NCBI GenBank assembly: GCA_036393295.1
Contig: DASWHF010000175.1
Location: 1 to 62,953, forward strand
Direction: 5' to 3'
From: DASWHF01 sp036393295
Lineage (GTDB): Bacteria > Pseudomonadota > Gammaproteobacteria > Acidiferrobacterales > UBA6901
Length of the DNA: 62,953 bases
Every line of letters starts with the position of its first letter. Within the stretch, counting starts at the first letter, position 1. A model generated the notes under the pieces. That model ran no database searches, was not told where the DNA came from, and saw only the letters and a program-made list of their open reading frames with translations. Both the position numbers and the translations under genes were made by a program. This document shows, piece after piece, positions 33,914 through 42,656 of this stretch.

Positions 33914-36043
33914 TCAAGTGGTCAGGCGACGATAGATGTCCGACACCTTCAGCGGCAGCTTGCGTACGTCGTCGATCACCGCGTAGTTCACCGGGCCGTA
34001 CATGTGCGGCAGGTAATCGCGCGCCTCGGTGTCGATGGTGATGCAGAACGGGTGGATGCCGTCGCGCTTGGCCTCGAGCAGCGCCTGGCGGGTGTCCTCG
34101 ATGCCGTAGTCGCCGCGATAGCCGTCGTAGTCGTCGGGCTTGCCGTCGGACAGCGTGATGAGCAGCTTGGTGCGCGCCTCGATCTGCTTCAATAACTTGG
34201 TCAGGTGGCGTATGGTCACGCCCATGCGCGTGTAGTCCTGCGGTTTGATGCCGGTGATGCGGGCGCGCACCGCGTCGGAATAGGGCTCGTCGAAGCGCTT
34301 CACCCGGTAGAGCTCGCAGCGCTTGCGGGTGATGCCGGAGAAGCCGTAGATGGCGTAGCGGTCGCCGAGCACTTCGAGCGCCTCGCACAGCATCACCAGC
34401 GCCTCGCGCTCGGCGTCGTTGATCCAGCCCTTGGTCGAGCCGCTCATGTCGACCATGAACATCACCGCGATATTGCGCTCGAGCTTGTGCAGCTTGGTCA
34501 GCACGCGCTCGCTCATCTCGCGCCCCTGGCGCATGTCGGCATAGGCCTCGACCAGCGCGTCGAAGTCGATGTTGTCGCCGTGGATCTGCTTCTTCAGCAG
34601 CTTCTCCTCGCCGCGCAGGGTCTCGAAGGTCCTGCGCAGCTGGCTGATCAACCCCGAGTACTTGCGGCGGGTGCGCGCCACGAACGGCTCGTCGACCGGG
34701 TGCACGTCGATCTCGCGCAGTACGCACCAGTGCTTGCGGTAGTGCTTGCGGCGGTAGTCCCATTCGTTGTACAGGAACGCGCCTTCCTCGTGGTAGGTGC
34801 CCTTCCACACGTCCTCCGGATTCTTCTCGTCCGCCGGCTTGCGGTAGCCGCCGTCGCCGGCCGCGACCAGGTATTCCTCGGGGATCTCGCCCAGGTCCTG
34901 GACGATGGAGCCCATCAGCCCCTTGAGCTCGTCGGGCGACACGATCGGCTGGCCGTCGAGCGTGAGCTCGAAACGGAACGAGTCGGGCCGCGTATCGTCG
35001 GCGCGCCTGTCGATCTTGAAGCGCTGCGCGGGGTCGCGGCCGGCGTCCGCGTCTTCGAGCAACGCGCTGCGTTTGTCCTTGTCGTCCTGCAGGCGCTTGA
35101 GGGCGCTGCGGAACAGTTCCTTTTCACGCGTGAGGCGCGCCTCGATCGCCGCCTGCGCCCGTTCCGGGCGCAGCGTGCCCTGGTAGCACAGCGTCTGCGG
35201 CAGCTCGCCGGTGTACAGCTCGGCGAGCAGCGCGGCGCTGGTCCCGGCGCCGGCGCCGGCGTCCGCGAGCCGCGCCGCGGCGGCCTGCCAGCCCGGCGGA
35301 TAGGGCGTCTCGCCGAGCCGGCCGCGCAGCAACAGCATGTCGCGGTACAGCCCGGGCAGGTCGCGGGCGATGCAGGCGTCGAGGCGGATGCGTTCGAGCG
35401 CATGAAACAGCCGGAGCGCGCGTTCCGGATCGGGGTAGCGCCCGGTCACGGCGGCGATGTCGACCTGGAAAGTGCCGTACCAGGCCTGCGCCCACTGATG
35501 CGCGGCGATGCACTTGTACAGGCGGAAGTTGTCGGCCGGGTCGGGAAAGTGCGTCAGGCAATGCGGCAGGAACAGCGTCTGGGTGTCGGTGTAGACCTCG
35601 TCGCCGGCGTCGAGCTTGAGCGCCCGGCCGGACAGGCCGCGCACGAACAGCTCCAGCACGCCGGACACCGATTCGAGCATTACGCCGCTCGCCTTGCGCT
35701 GCGCATCGGCGGCGTAGGCGTGCAGCTCGCGGAACACGGCGCTCGCCGGGTAGAGCCCCATCTTGTCGTAGACATCCATGGCGTGGATGATCCAGCCCTC
35801 CATCGCCTCCAGGGTCATGACATTCAGGGCGGCCGCGGCCTGGGCGGCGAACTGGAAGGCCATTTCGGCGTTGGTCTTGGCGATAATCCCGACCCAGCGC
35901 AGCACGAAGTCCTGCTCGGCGCGCTCGAAACCGGCGAGCGAGCGCGCCGGCCCGGCGGCGGTGCGGCGCGAGGACAACACCGGGTCGAGCGACTCGTCGA
36001 GCCGGTCCTCGATTTCGGCGGTGGTGAGGGGTCTGTGGGCCAT
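33914..36043 (-). CDS. cbbO: VWA-domain protein of the CbbO/NorD family
   Basis: 709-aa partner of a MoxR-type AAA+ ATPase. The C-terminal von Willebrand A domain has the MIDAS motif DMSGSTKGW (about residue 550) and later TLSDGKPDD; the long N-terminal part is helical. In autotrophs the CbbQ-CbbO complex removes inhibitors from Rubisco, CbbO docking on the enzyme; in denitrifiers NorQ-NorD matures nitric oxide reductase. No Rubisco or nor gene lies in the window, so the choice rests on the chemolithotrophic context and is not certain. Start ATG 36043 preferred to an in-frame start 27 bp upstream. cbbQ ends 34 bp before it begins. Confidence 0.82.
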   Translation of the reverse strand: MAHRPLTTAEIEDRLDESLDPVLSSRRTAAGPARSLAGFERAEQDFVLRWVGIIAKTNAEMAFQFAAQAAAALNVMTLEAMEGWIIHAMDVYDKMGLYPASAVFRELHAYAADAQRKASGVMLESVSGVLELFVRGLSGRALKLDAGDEVYTDTQTLFLPHCLTHFPDPADNFRLYKCIAAHQWAQAWYGTFQVDIAAVTGRYPDPERALRLFHALERIRLDACIARDLPGLYRDMLLLRGRLGETPYPPGWQAAAARLADAGAGAGTSAALLAELYTGELPQTLCYQGTLRPERAQAAIEARLTREKELFRSALKRLQDDKDKRSALLEDADAGRDPAQRFKIDRRADDTRPDSFRFELTLDGQPIVSPDELKGLMGSIVQDLGEIPEEYLVAAGDGGYRKPADEKNPEDVWKGTYHEEGAFLYNEWDYRRKHYRKHWCVLREIDVHPVDEPFVARTRRKYSGLISQLRRTFETLRGEEKLLKKQIHGDNIDFDALVEAYADMRQGREMSERVLTKLHKLERNIAVMFMVDMSGSTKGWINDAEREALVMLCEALEVLGDRYAIYGFSGITRKRCELYRVKRFDEPYSDAVRARITGIKPQDYTRMGVTIRHLTKLLKQIEARTKLLITLSDGKPDDYDGYRGDYGIEDTRQALLEAKRDGIHPFCITIDTEARDYLPHMYGPVNYAVIDDVRKLPLKVSDIYRRLTT

Positions 36044-36076
36044 TGCTCGCGGGGTGCGCGCGCCGCGCACCGCAGG

Positions 36077-36889
36077 TCAGAACAGCGACGCGCTGAGTTC
36101 GTTGACCGCCGCCAGCATCTCCGGGTCGTCGGTCAGGGCCTCGGCGATGGCGCCGCGGCAGGCGCTGCGCGGGGCGATGCCGGTCGCCATGAGCTGGGCG
36201 GCGTGCACCAGCAGGCGGGTGCTGGCGCCCTCGTCGAGGCCGTTGCCCTTCAGGTTGCGCGTCATGCCGGCGAATTTCACCAGCTTCTCGGCGGTTTCGG
36301 CGTCGACCTTGCCTTCGTGGACGACGATCTTCCGCTCGAGCTCGGGTTTGGGATAGTCGAACTCGATGGCGACGAAGCGCTGGCGCGTGCTCTGTTTGAG
36401 GTCCTTGAGCACACTTTGGTAACCCGGGTTGTAGGAGATCGCCAGGCAGAACTCCGGGCCGGCCTTGAGTAGCTCGCCGGTCTTCTCCACCGGCAGCACC
36501 CGGCGGTCGTCGGCGAGCGGGTGGATGACCACGGTGGTGTCCTTGCGCGCTTCGACAATCTCGTCGAGATAGCATATGCCGCCGATGCGCACCGCGCGCG
36601 CCAGCGGCCCGTCGACCCAGACCGTCTCGGCGGCGGTGATGAGATAACGCCCCACCAGGTCCGAGGCCGTCAGATCGTCGTGGCAGGACACCGTCACCAG
36701 CGGGCGCTTCAGCCGCCACGCCATGTGCTCCATGAAACGCGTCTTGCCGCAGCCGGTCGGGCCCTTGAGCAGCACCGGGATCTGGTTCCGGTAGGCGGCC
36801 TCGAACAGCGCGATCTCCTCACCCTGCGACTCGTAATAAGGTTCCCGGGTGATGAGGTAATCGTCGGCCTTGAGCGTCGCTGCGTTCAC
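36077..36889 (-). CDS. cbbQ: MoxR-type AAA+ ATPase of the CbbQ/NorQ family
   Basis: 270-aa ATPase with Walker A GPTGCGKTRF (about residue 43), Walker B ICYLDEIVEA and sensor region AISYNPGYQ. The N-terminus DYLITREPYYESQGEE and the phrase SCHDDLTASDLVGRYL are characteristic of CbbQ/NorQ. It forms hexamers that act with the VWA partner encoded downstream. Being first in a two-gene unit and divergent from qmoA, it may share control with the sulfur genes through the 319-bp spacer. Confidence 0.88.
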   Translation of the reverse strand: MNAATLKADDYLITREPYYESQGEEIALFEAAYRNQIPVLLKGPTGCGKTRFMEHMAWRLKRPLVTVSCHDDLTASDLVGRYLITAAETVWVDGPLARAVRIGGICYLDEIVEARKDTTVVIHPLADDRRVLPVEKTGELLKAGPEFCLAISYNPGYQSVLKDLKQSTRQRFVAIEFDYPKPELERKIVVHEGKVDAETAEKLVKFAGMTRNLKGNGLDEGASTRLLVHAAQLMATGIAPRSACRGAIAEALTDDPEMLAAVNELSASLF

Positions 36890-37208
36890 GAAATCCCCTA
36901 TAGATCACGCTTGATTAGCCGTGCAGCCCGCACGGCCGGCAAATCCGAGGTTTTCAGTATGCCAAAGAATCCCGAAATCGCGAAAAAGTCGTTGACGCTG
37001 TGGCCCCGGTTCCCGAAAATACGGCCTCTACCGGGAGCCGGGCCCGTTGATTCAGGCCGTCTATCCGCGCATACAAAATTTAAATCTATAATCGTGCGGC
37101 AGGTTATGGCGGGATCGAGCACCGCGGAGTAAGGTGTCTGCCCCTGGCTCATCCTGGCGCTTTGGGTATCTCGCCAAAAGTCCACATTTTGCGATTGGAG
37201 GCTAGTCA
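36890..37208. promoter_or_regulatory. Divergent promoter region between cbbQ and qmoA
   Basis: No gene. The stretch is AT-rich around 37075-37095 and holds a perfect TATAAT at 37087-37092 (plus strand) about 120 bp upstream of qmoA, without a strong -35. A second possible plus-strand promoter, TTGACG with GAAAAT 17 bases later, begins near 36993. The qmoA ribosome binding site is GGAGG at about 37197. Confidence 0.4.
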
Positions 37209-38492
37209 ATGGCAGGCGTAGTGGCAACGAACGAGACCATACTGGTCGTGGGCGGCGGCATCAGCGGTATGACCGCGGCCCTGGAAGCCGCCGAAACCGG
37301 GAAAGACGTCGTGCTGGTGGAGAAGAACCCGGCGCTCGGCGGCCGCGTCAGCCAGCTCTACCGGTATTTCCCCAAGCTCTGCCATCCGACCTGCGGTCTC
37401 GAGATCAATCTGCGGCGCCTCAAGGCCAACAAGCGCATCCGCGTGCTGACCCTGGCGGAAGTGGCGAACATCGGCGGCCAGGCCGGCGACTACAGCGTGC
37501 AGATCAAGGTCAAGCCGCGCTACGTGAACGAGAATTGCACCGCCTGCGGCGAGTGCGCCAAGGCGGTCAGCAGCGAAATCCCCAATCCGTTCAATTACAA
37601 CCTGAACAAGATGAAGGCGGTCTATCTGCCGTTCAACATGGCCCACCCGCAGCGCTACGTGATCGACCCGTCCATCATCGGCACGCCGGAGGCGGACAAG
37701 GCCAAGGCGGCGTGCAAGTACGACGCCATCGACCTCGGCATGAAGGAAGAGATCATCGATCTCAAGGTCGGCGCGATCGTCTGGGCGACCGGCTGGCGCC
37801 CCTACGACGCCGCCAAGATCCAGCCCTACGGCTACGACCGCTACGCCAATGTCGTCACCAGTGTCGAGTTCGAGCGCATGCTCGATCTCTTCGGCCCGAC
37901 CGGCGGCAGGATCCTGCGGCCCTCGGACGGCAAGGAGGCGAAGAACGTCGCTTTCATCCAGTGCGCCGGCTCGCGCGACCGCAACCACCTCAAGCACTGC
38001 TCGCGCATCTGCTGCATGGCCTCGCTCAAGCAGACCAACTACGTCACCGAGCAGTTCGGCGACGCGGGCAAGTCGACCATCTACTACATCGACATCCGCG
38101 CCATCGACCGCTTCGAGGACTTCTACCAGAAGGTGCTGGCCAACCCGAACGTCACGTTCGTGAAGTCGAAGGTCGCGAACATCACCGAGGACGCCGCCGG
38201 CAATCCGGTGCTGCACGGCGTCGACACCGAGGGCTATCACCGCTACGACAATGCGCACGACCTGTGCGTGCTGGCGATCGGCATGGAGCCGAGCGTCGAC
38301 GCCAACAGCATCCCGGGCGGTATCCACGCCGACAAGAGCGGTTTCATCGAGGCCGACCCGGCGAACGGCGCGCTGTTCGGCGCCGGCTGCGCGAGCAACG
38401 CGCTGGACGTGAACCGCTCGGTGCAGAGCGCGACGGCCGCGAGCCTGCGCGCCATCCAGGTTATCAATCGGGTTTCGAGGGCGGAGGCTTAA
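37209..38492 (+). CDS. qmoA: Quinone-interacting oxidoreductase subunit QmoA (HdrA-like flavoprotein)
   Basis: 427-aa FAD protein with the dinucleotide motif VVGGGISGMTAA near residue 15, the HdrA/QmoA signature CHPTCGLEINLRR, a Cys set CTACGEC with a downstream CKYD, and the HCSRICC segment. It is shorter than methanogen HdrA, lacking the extra ferredoxin domain, as QmoA is. With QmoB it passes electrons between APS reductase and the quinone pool; in sulfur oxidisers the direction is from APS reductase outward. Start ATG with GGAGG upstream. qmoB begins 1 bp after its stop. Confidence 0.93.
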   Translation: MAGVVATNETILVVGGGISGMTAALEAAETGKDVVLVEKNPALGGRVSQLYRYFPKLCHPTCGLEINLRRLKANKRIRVLTLAEVANIGGQAGDYSVQIKVKPRYVNENCTACGECAKAVSSEIPNPFNYNLNKMKAVYLPFNMAHPQRYVIDPSIIGTPEADKAKAACKYDAIDLGMKEEIIDLKVGAIVWATGWRPYDAAKIQPYGYDRYANVVTSVEFERMLDLFGPTGGRILRPSDGKEAKNVAFIQCAGSRDRNHLKHCSRICCMASLKQTNYVTEQFGDAGKSTIYYIDIRAIDRFEDFYQKVLANPNVTFVKSKVANITEDAAGNPVLHGVDTEGYHRYDNAHDLCVLAIGMEPSVDANSIPGGIHADKSGFIEADPANGALFGAGCASNALDVNRSVQSATAASLRAIQVINRVSRAEA

Positions 38493-38493
38493 G

Positions 38494-40758
38494 ATGGCAG
38501 ACATGAAGATCGGCGCCTATCTCTGCAAGGGCTGCGGTCTGGGCGAGCGGCTCGATACCGCGCAGCTCGAAATGATCGCGCAGCGCGAGGGCAAGGCCCA
38601 GGTCGTGAAGTCGCACGATTTTCTCTGCAACGCCGCGGGCGTGCAGATGATCAAAGACGACGTTGCGAACGACGGCGTCAACCACATCGTCATCGCCGCC
38701 TGCTCGCGCCGCTCCAAGACCGAGGCCTTCAATTTCGAGGACGTCGCAATCTCGCGCGTCAATCTGCGCGAGGGCGTGATCTGGGTGACGCCCGAGGGCG
38801 ACGAGACCAAGGAGCTGGTCCAGGAGATGGCGGTCGACTACGTGCGCATGGGCTGCGCCGAGGTTGCCAAGATGCAGCCGCCGGAGCCGAATCCGAACCA
38901 CGGCAACAACAAGCGCATCCTGGTGGTGGGCGGGGGCCTGAGCGGCCTGACCGCCGCGCTCGAGTCGGCGCGCACCGGCTACGACGTGCTGCTGGTCGAG
39001 AAGACCGGCGGCCTCGGCGGCTGGTTGAGCAAGCTGCACAAGCGCGTGCCCTCGCGCGAACCCTATGCCGATCCGCAGGACACCGGGCTGGCCGATCTGA
39101 TCAAGCAGGTCGAGGCCGAGAAGCGTATTAAGGTTTTCCTCAACTCGACTATCAGCAAGACCAGCGGCGCGCCCGGCCAGTTCAGCGTCGACATCTCCAC
39201 CGAGTCCGGGTCGACCGCCACCGAGAACGTCGGCGGCATCATCATGGCCAGCGGCTTCGAGACCTATGATATCAACAAGCTCCCGGAGCTCGGCGGCGGC
39301 AAGAGCCAGGACGTCGTCGATCAGGCCGGCCTCGAGCAGCTCGCCAAGGCCGCGAACGGCGGTGCCATCAAGCGCCCGTCCGACGGCAAGGAAGTGAAGA
39401 GCGTGGCGTTCGTGCAGTGCGCCGGCCAGCGCGACACCACCGGCAAGCACCTGGCCTTTTGCTCCGGCCACTGCTGCAACACCAGCATCAAGCAGGCCAT
39501 GTACTTCAAGGACCAGAACCCGGACGTCGACACGGTGGTGATCTACACCGACCTGCGCACGCCCGGCAACGGCGAGGACTTCTACCGCAGCGCCCAGAAG
39601 AAGGGCGTGATCTTCACCAAGGGCAAGGTAAGCGAGGTGGTCCCCGGCGCCGAGTTGCAGGTGAAGTTCAAGGACCTGATCCTGAACGACGACGCCGTCG
39701 CCAAGGCCGACCTGGTGGTGCTGGCCACCGGCATGGTCGCCAATTCCGGCATCGACATGGAGGCCCAGCTGCTGGCCGAGGCCACTGAGCGTGACGAGGC
39801 CAAGAAGGCCAAGGATGCCGGCGAGGCGGTCGCGGAGAAACAGGAGAAGCCGAAGGGCGTGTCGATTTTGAATCTGACCTATCGCCAGGGTCCGGACCTG
39901 CCGCACCTCAAGTACGGCTTCAACGATTCGCATTTCATCTGCTTCCCCTACGAGACGCGCCGCACCGGCATTTACACCTGCGGTCCGGTGCGCCGGCCCA
40001 TGGATGCCGTCCAGGCCATCGAGGATGCGACCGGCGCCGCCTTGAAGGCGATCCAGGCGGTGGAAAACGCCATGCTCGGTCGCGCCGCGCACCCGCGCTC
40101 CGGCGATCTGAGCTTCCCGACCTTCCGCCGGGAGGGCTGTACCCAGTGCAAGCGCTGCACGGTGGAATGCCCGTTCGGCGCCATCGACGAGGACGAGCAG
40201 CGCTACCCGCAGTTCAACGAGAGCCGCTGCCGGCGCTGTGGCACCTGCATGGGCGCCTGCCCGGTGCGCGTGATCTCCTTCGAGAACTACTCGGTCGACA
40301 CCGTCGGCAGCCAGATCAAGGCGGTCGAGATCCCGGACGAGATGGACGAGAAGCCGCGCATCCTGGTGCTGGCCTGCGAGAACGACGCCTACCCGGCGCT
40401 CGACATGGCGGCCATGAACCGCGTGCAGTACAGCGCCTATACCCGCATCATCCCGGTGCGCTGCCTGGGGTCGATCAACACCATCTGGGTGACGGATGCG
40501 CTCAACAGCGGCTACGACGGCGTGATCCTGATGGGCTGTCAGAAGGGCGACGACTACCAGTGCCACTTCGTGCGCGGCTCGGAGATGGCGCACTACCGCA
40601 TGAGCAAGATCGACGACACCCTGAAGCAGCTCAATCTCGAGGTCGAGCGCGTCACCACCCACGAGGTGGCGATCACCGATATCGCGCGCGCGCCGAAGAT
40701 CATCAACGACATGGCCGAGACCATCGGCAAGATCGGCCTCTCGCCGCTTAAGTTCTAG
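38494..40758 (+). CDS. qmoB: Quinone-interacting oxidoreductase subunit QmoB (HdrA/MvhD-like)
   Basis: 754-aa protein fusing an HdrA-like FAD module (LVVGGGLSGLTAA near residue 150, FCSGHCCN), two [4Fe-4S] clusters (CTQCKRCTVECP and CRRCGTCMGACP, about residues 550-595) and a C-terminal MvhD/FlpD domain (GCQKGDDYQC). This is the QmoB arrangement of sulfate reducers and APS-pathway sulfur oxidisers. It is translated directly after qmoA and 10 bp before hdrC. Confidence 0.94.
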   Translation: MADMKIGAYLCKGCGLGERLDTAQLEMIAQREGKAQVVKSHDFLCNAAGVQMIKDDVANDGVNHIVIAACSRRSKTEAFNFEDVAISRVNLREGVIWVTPEGDETKELVQEMAVDYVRMGCAEVAKMQPPEPNPNHGNNKRILVVGGGLSGLTAALESARTGYDVLLVEKTGGLGGWLSKLHKRVPSREPYADPQDTGLADLIKQVEAEKRIKVFLNSTISKTSGAPGQFSVDISTESGSTATENVGGIIMASGFETYDINKLPELGGGKSQDVVDQAGLEQLAKAANGGAIKRPSDGKEVKSVAFVQCAGQRDTTGKHLAFCSGHCCNTSIKQAMYFKDQNPDVDTVVIYTDLRTPGNGEDFYRSAQKKGVIFTKGKVSEVVPGAELQVKFKDLILNDDAVAKADLVVLATGMVANSGIDMEAQLLAEATERDEAKKAKDAGEAVAEKQEKPKGVSILNLTYRQGPDLPHLKYGFNDSHFICFPYETRRTGIYTCGPVRRPMDAVQAIEDATGAALKAIQAVENAMLGRAAHPRSGDLSFPTFRREGCTQCKRCTVECPFGAIDEDEQRYPQFNESRCRRCGTCMGACPVRVISFENYSVDTVGSQIKAVEIPDEMDEKPRILVLACENDAYPALDMAAMNRVQYSAYTRIIPVRCLGSINTIWVTDALNSGYDGVILMGCQKGDDYQCHFVRGSEMAHYRMSKIDDTLKQLNLEVERVTTHEVAITDIARAPKIINDMAETIGKIGLSPLKF

Positions 40759-40768
40759 GAGCCGCACC

Positions 40769-41392
40769 ATGAGCGATTTGAACACGAAGATGGTGGAGAA
40801 GTACCGCAACGACTTCCTCAAGGAGGTCGAGGCGAACGTCGAAGAGGGCGACTGGGTCAAGATGTGCATGCAGTGCGGCGTGTGCTCGGGCTCCTGCCCG
40901 CTCGGCCCGCACTGGGAGCACCCGCCGCAGGAGATCTTCATGATGATCCGCGCCGGCAAGCGCGACGAGGTCCTGAAGAGCGAGTCGATGTGGATGTGCA
41001 CCAGCTGCTACAACTGCATCGTGCGCTGCCCGCGCGAGCTGCCGATCACCCACATCATGCACGGCCTGGCGAACTACGCGCACCGGCTCGGGATCGCGCC
41101 CAAGATGAACCCGACGCGGCGCTTCGCCAAGATGTTCTGGAAGAACCTGACCGCCGGCGGGCGCGTCAATGAGCTGAAACTCTCGATCCGCCTGTACTTC
41201 ATGGACGGGTTCGCGAGCGGCATAAAGAAGGGACTGGAGATGCTTCCGGTGGGCCTCGGCATGCTCAAGACCGGCCGACTCAACGCCTTCGGGCTGCTCG
41301 GCGGCGGCAAGTGCAAGGGCGCCGACGGCATCCACAAGATGCTCAAGAAGGCCGAAGAGATCGAGAACCGCCGCAAAGGATTCGCGTCGTAG
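40769..41392 (+). CDS. hdrC: HdrC-like [4Fe-4S] protein
   Basis: 207-aa protein with two cubane-cluster motifs, CMQCGVCSGSCP (near residue 32) and CTSCYNCIVRCP (near residue 75). It corresponds to the soluble N-terminal part of QmoC, but the heme-b membrane domain of QmoC is absent: no transmembrane segment follows. With HdrB, encoded 185 bp downstream, it replaces QmoC, as known for some Gram-positive sulfate reducers and some sulfur oxidisers. Quinone contact would then need another partner. Confidence 0.9.
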   Translation: MSDLNTKMVEKYRNDFLKEVEANVEEGDWVKMCMQCGVCSGSCPLGPHWEHPPQEIFMMIRAGKRDEVLKSESMWMCTSCYNCIVRCPRELPITHIMHGLANYAHRLGIAPKMNPTRRFAKMFWKNLTAGGRVNELKLSIRLYFMDGFASGIKKGLEMLPVGLGMLKTGRLNAFGLLGGGKCKGADGIHKMLKKAEEIENRRKGFAS

Positions 41393-41415
41393 AGGCTGAA
41401 AGGCAAAACCTGTTA

Positions 41416-41538
41416 GCCACGGGGGACACGGGGAGCACGGGGAGAAGCTAGGAAAAGGCGGCGCGCGTGCCGGCCGCGCGGCGTCGGGGCGACAGGAATT
41501 TACTTGATTTATCCCCGTGTCCCCCGTGCCCCCGTGGC
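41416..41538. repeat. Long inverted repeat between hdrC and hdrB
   Basis: Arms GCCACGGGGG-ACACGGGGAG (41416-41443) and its near-complement CCCCGTGTCCCCC...CCCGTGGC (41512-41538) enclose 68 bp. Each arm is itself built of repeated CACGGGG units. This kind of purine-rich dispersed repeat splits an otherwise compact operon, leaving hdrB with its own ribosome binding site. Confidence 0.75.
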
Positions 41539-41576
41539 AAATGGTTTTCCGTATTTGGGGTCTTTAGGAGTCAAAC

Positions 41577-42485
41577 ATGGCGAAGAAAGAGTATTCGTTT
41601 TATCCCGGCTGCTCCTCGGAGCGCAAGGCGTCGGCGTCCAACTACATGGTCTCGGTGGAGTCCATGTGCAAGACGCTCGACATCAAGCTCAACGAGATCC
41701 CCGACTGGAACTGCTGCGGCGCCTCGATCGGCTACGCCGAGGGCGGCGAGCTGCCGCGCCACGCCATGAACGCGCGCAACATCGCGCTGTCCGAGCAGCA
41801 CAACCCCGGCCAGGACATCGTCGCGACCTGCGCGGCCTGCTGGCTGGGCGCCAAGGAGACGCATGAGCGCCTGTCGGCCTCCGAGCAAATGCTGGCCGAC
41901 ACCAAGGAGGCCCTCAAGGAGGCCGGCCTCGACGTGGCCTACAAAGGCGAGGTCGAGATCCGCCACATGGTCGAGGTGCTGATCGAGGATTTCGGCTACG
42001 AGGAACTGGGCAAGCCGGTCAAGAAGCCGCTCGAGGGCATCAAGATCGCCGGTTACGTCGGCTGCCAGACCAACCGCCCGTTCGGCGTCGCCGGCGAGTC
42101 CTTCGAGAACCCGAAATATCTCGACAAGCTGGTCGAGACCATGGGTGGCGAGGCGCTGGAGAAATACGACCAGAAAGTCACCTGCTGCGGCGGCGCGCTC
42201 GCCTTCTCCGAGCCGGAGAAGAGCCAGGCGCAGATCAAGAAGATCATCGAGTCGGCCTACGACCACGGCGCCGACATGATCGTCACGCCCTGCCCGGTGT
42301 GCCAGATGAACGTCGAGGTCTACCAGGGCCAGATCAACAAGCGCTATGGCACCAAGTTCAACATCCCGGTGACCTATTACAGCCAGCTCATGGCCGTCGC
42401 CTACGGCTCCAGCGCCAAGGAGGCCGGCCTGGACGGCAACATCGTGCGCGCCACCAAGCTGGAGGAGATCGCGGCGAGGAAGTAG
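41577..42485 (+). CDS. hdrB: HdrB-like heterodisulfide reductase subunit
   Basis: 302-aa protein with two complete CCG domains: NCCGAS followed by CAACW, and CQTNRP...TCCGGAL followed by CPVCQ. In HdrB these bind two non-cubane [4Fe-4S] clusters that reduce disulfides. Start ATG 41577. It is the last gene of qmoAB-hdrCB and is followed by a strong terminator. Its natural disulfide substrate in sulfur oxidisers is not established. Confidence 0.92.
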   Translation: MAKKEYSFYPGCSSERKASASNYMVSVESMCKTLDIKLNEIPDWNCCGASIGYAEGGELPRHAMNARNIALSEQHNPGQDIVATCAACWLGAKETHERLSASEQMLADTKEALKEAGLDVAYKGEVEIRHMVEVLIEDFGYEELGKPVKKPLEGIKIAGYVGCQTNRPFGVAGESFENPKYLDKLVETMGGEALEKYDQKVTCCGGALAFSEPEKSQAQIKKIIESAYDHGADMIVTPCPVCQMNVEVYQGQINKRYGTKFNIPVTYYSQLMAVAYGSSAKEAGLDGNIVRATKLEEIAARK

Positions 42486-42511
42486 TTGCCGGTGCCACTG
42501 TCACAAAATAA

Positions 42512-42535
42512 AAAAGCCCGCGCAAGCGGGCTTTT
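42512..42535. terminator. Bidirectional terminator after hdrB
   Basis: AAAAGCCCGC-GCAA-GCGGGCTTTT, a perfect 10-bp stem with A and T tails on both sides. It ends the qmo-hdr transcript and, on the minus strand, the lipoprotein gene that converges from the right. Confidence 0.92.
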
Positions 42536-42656
42536 CTTTGCCTGTCAATGACCGGGAGCACCACTTCAAGCGAGACCTCGTAAGCGATCCGGTACGTGAA
42601 GGGAGCTCTCGTCATCGTCCCGGCGATCTTCGACGTAATCGGGTGCCGATAGTGTC

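Noticed and set aside
38464..41001. 845-codon minus-strand frame opposite qmoB/hdrC
   Set aside because: Antisense shadow of the Fe-S proteins; composition and lack of motifs argue against coding.
41416..41538. Possible CRISPR or tandem-repeat array because of recurring CACGGGG units
   Set aside because: The units form two inverted arms, not regularly spaced direct repeats with unique spacers.
42388..42615. 75-codon minus-strand frame starting MTRAPFTYRIAYEV after the hdrB terminator
   Set aside because: The start is faintly like a RelE/ParE toxin end, but the frame runs through the terminator and into antisense hdrB, and no antitoxin gene is present.
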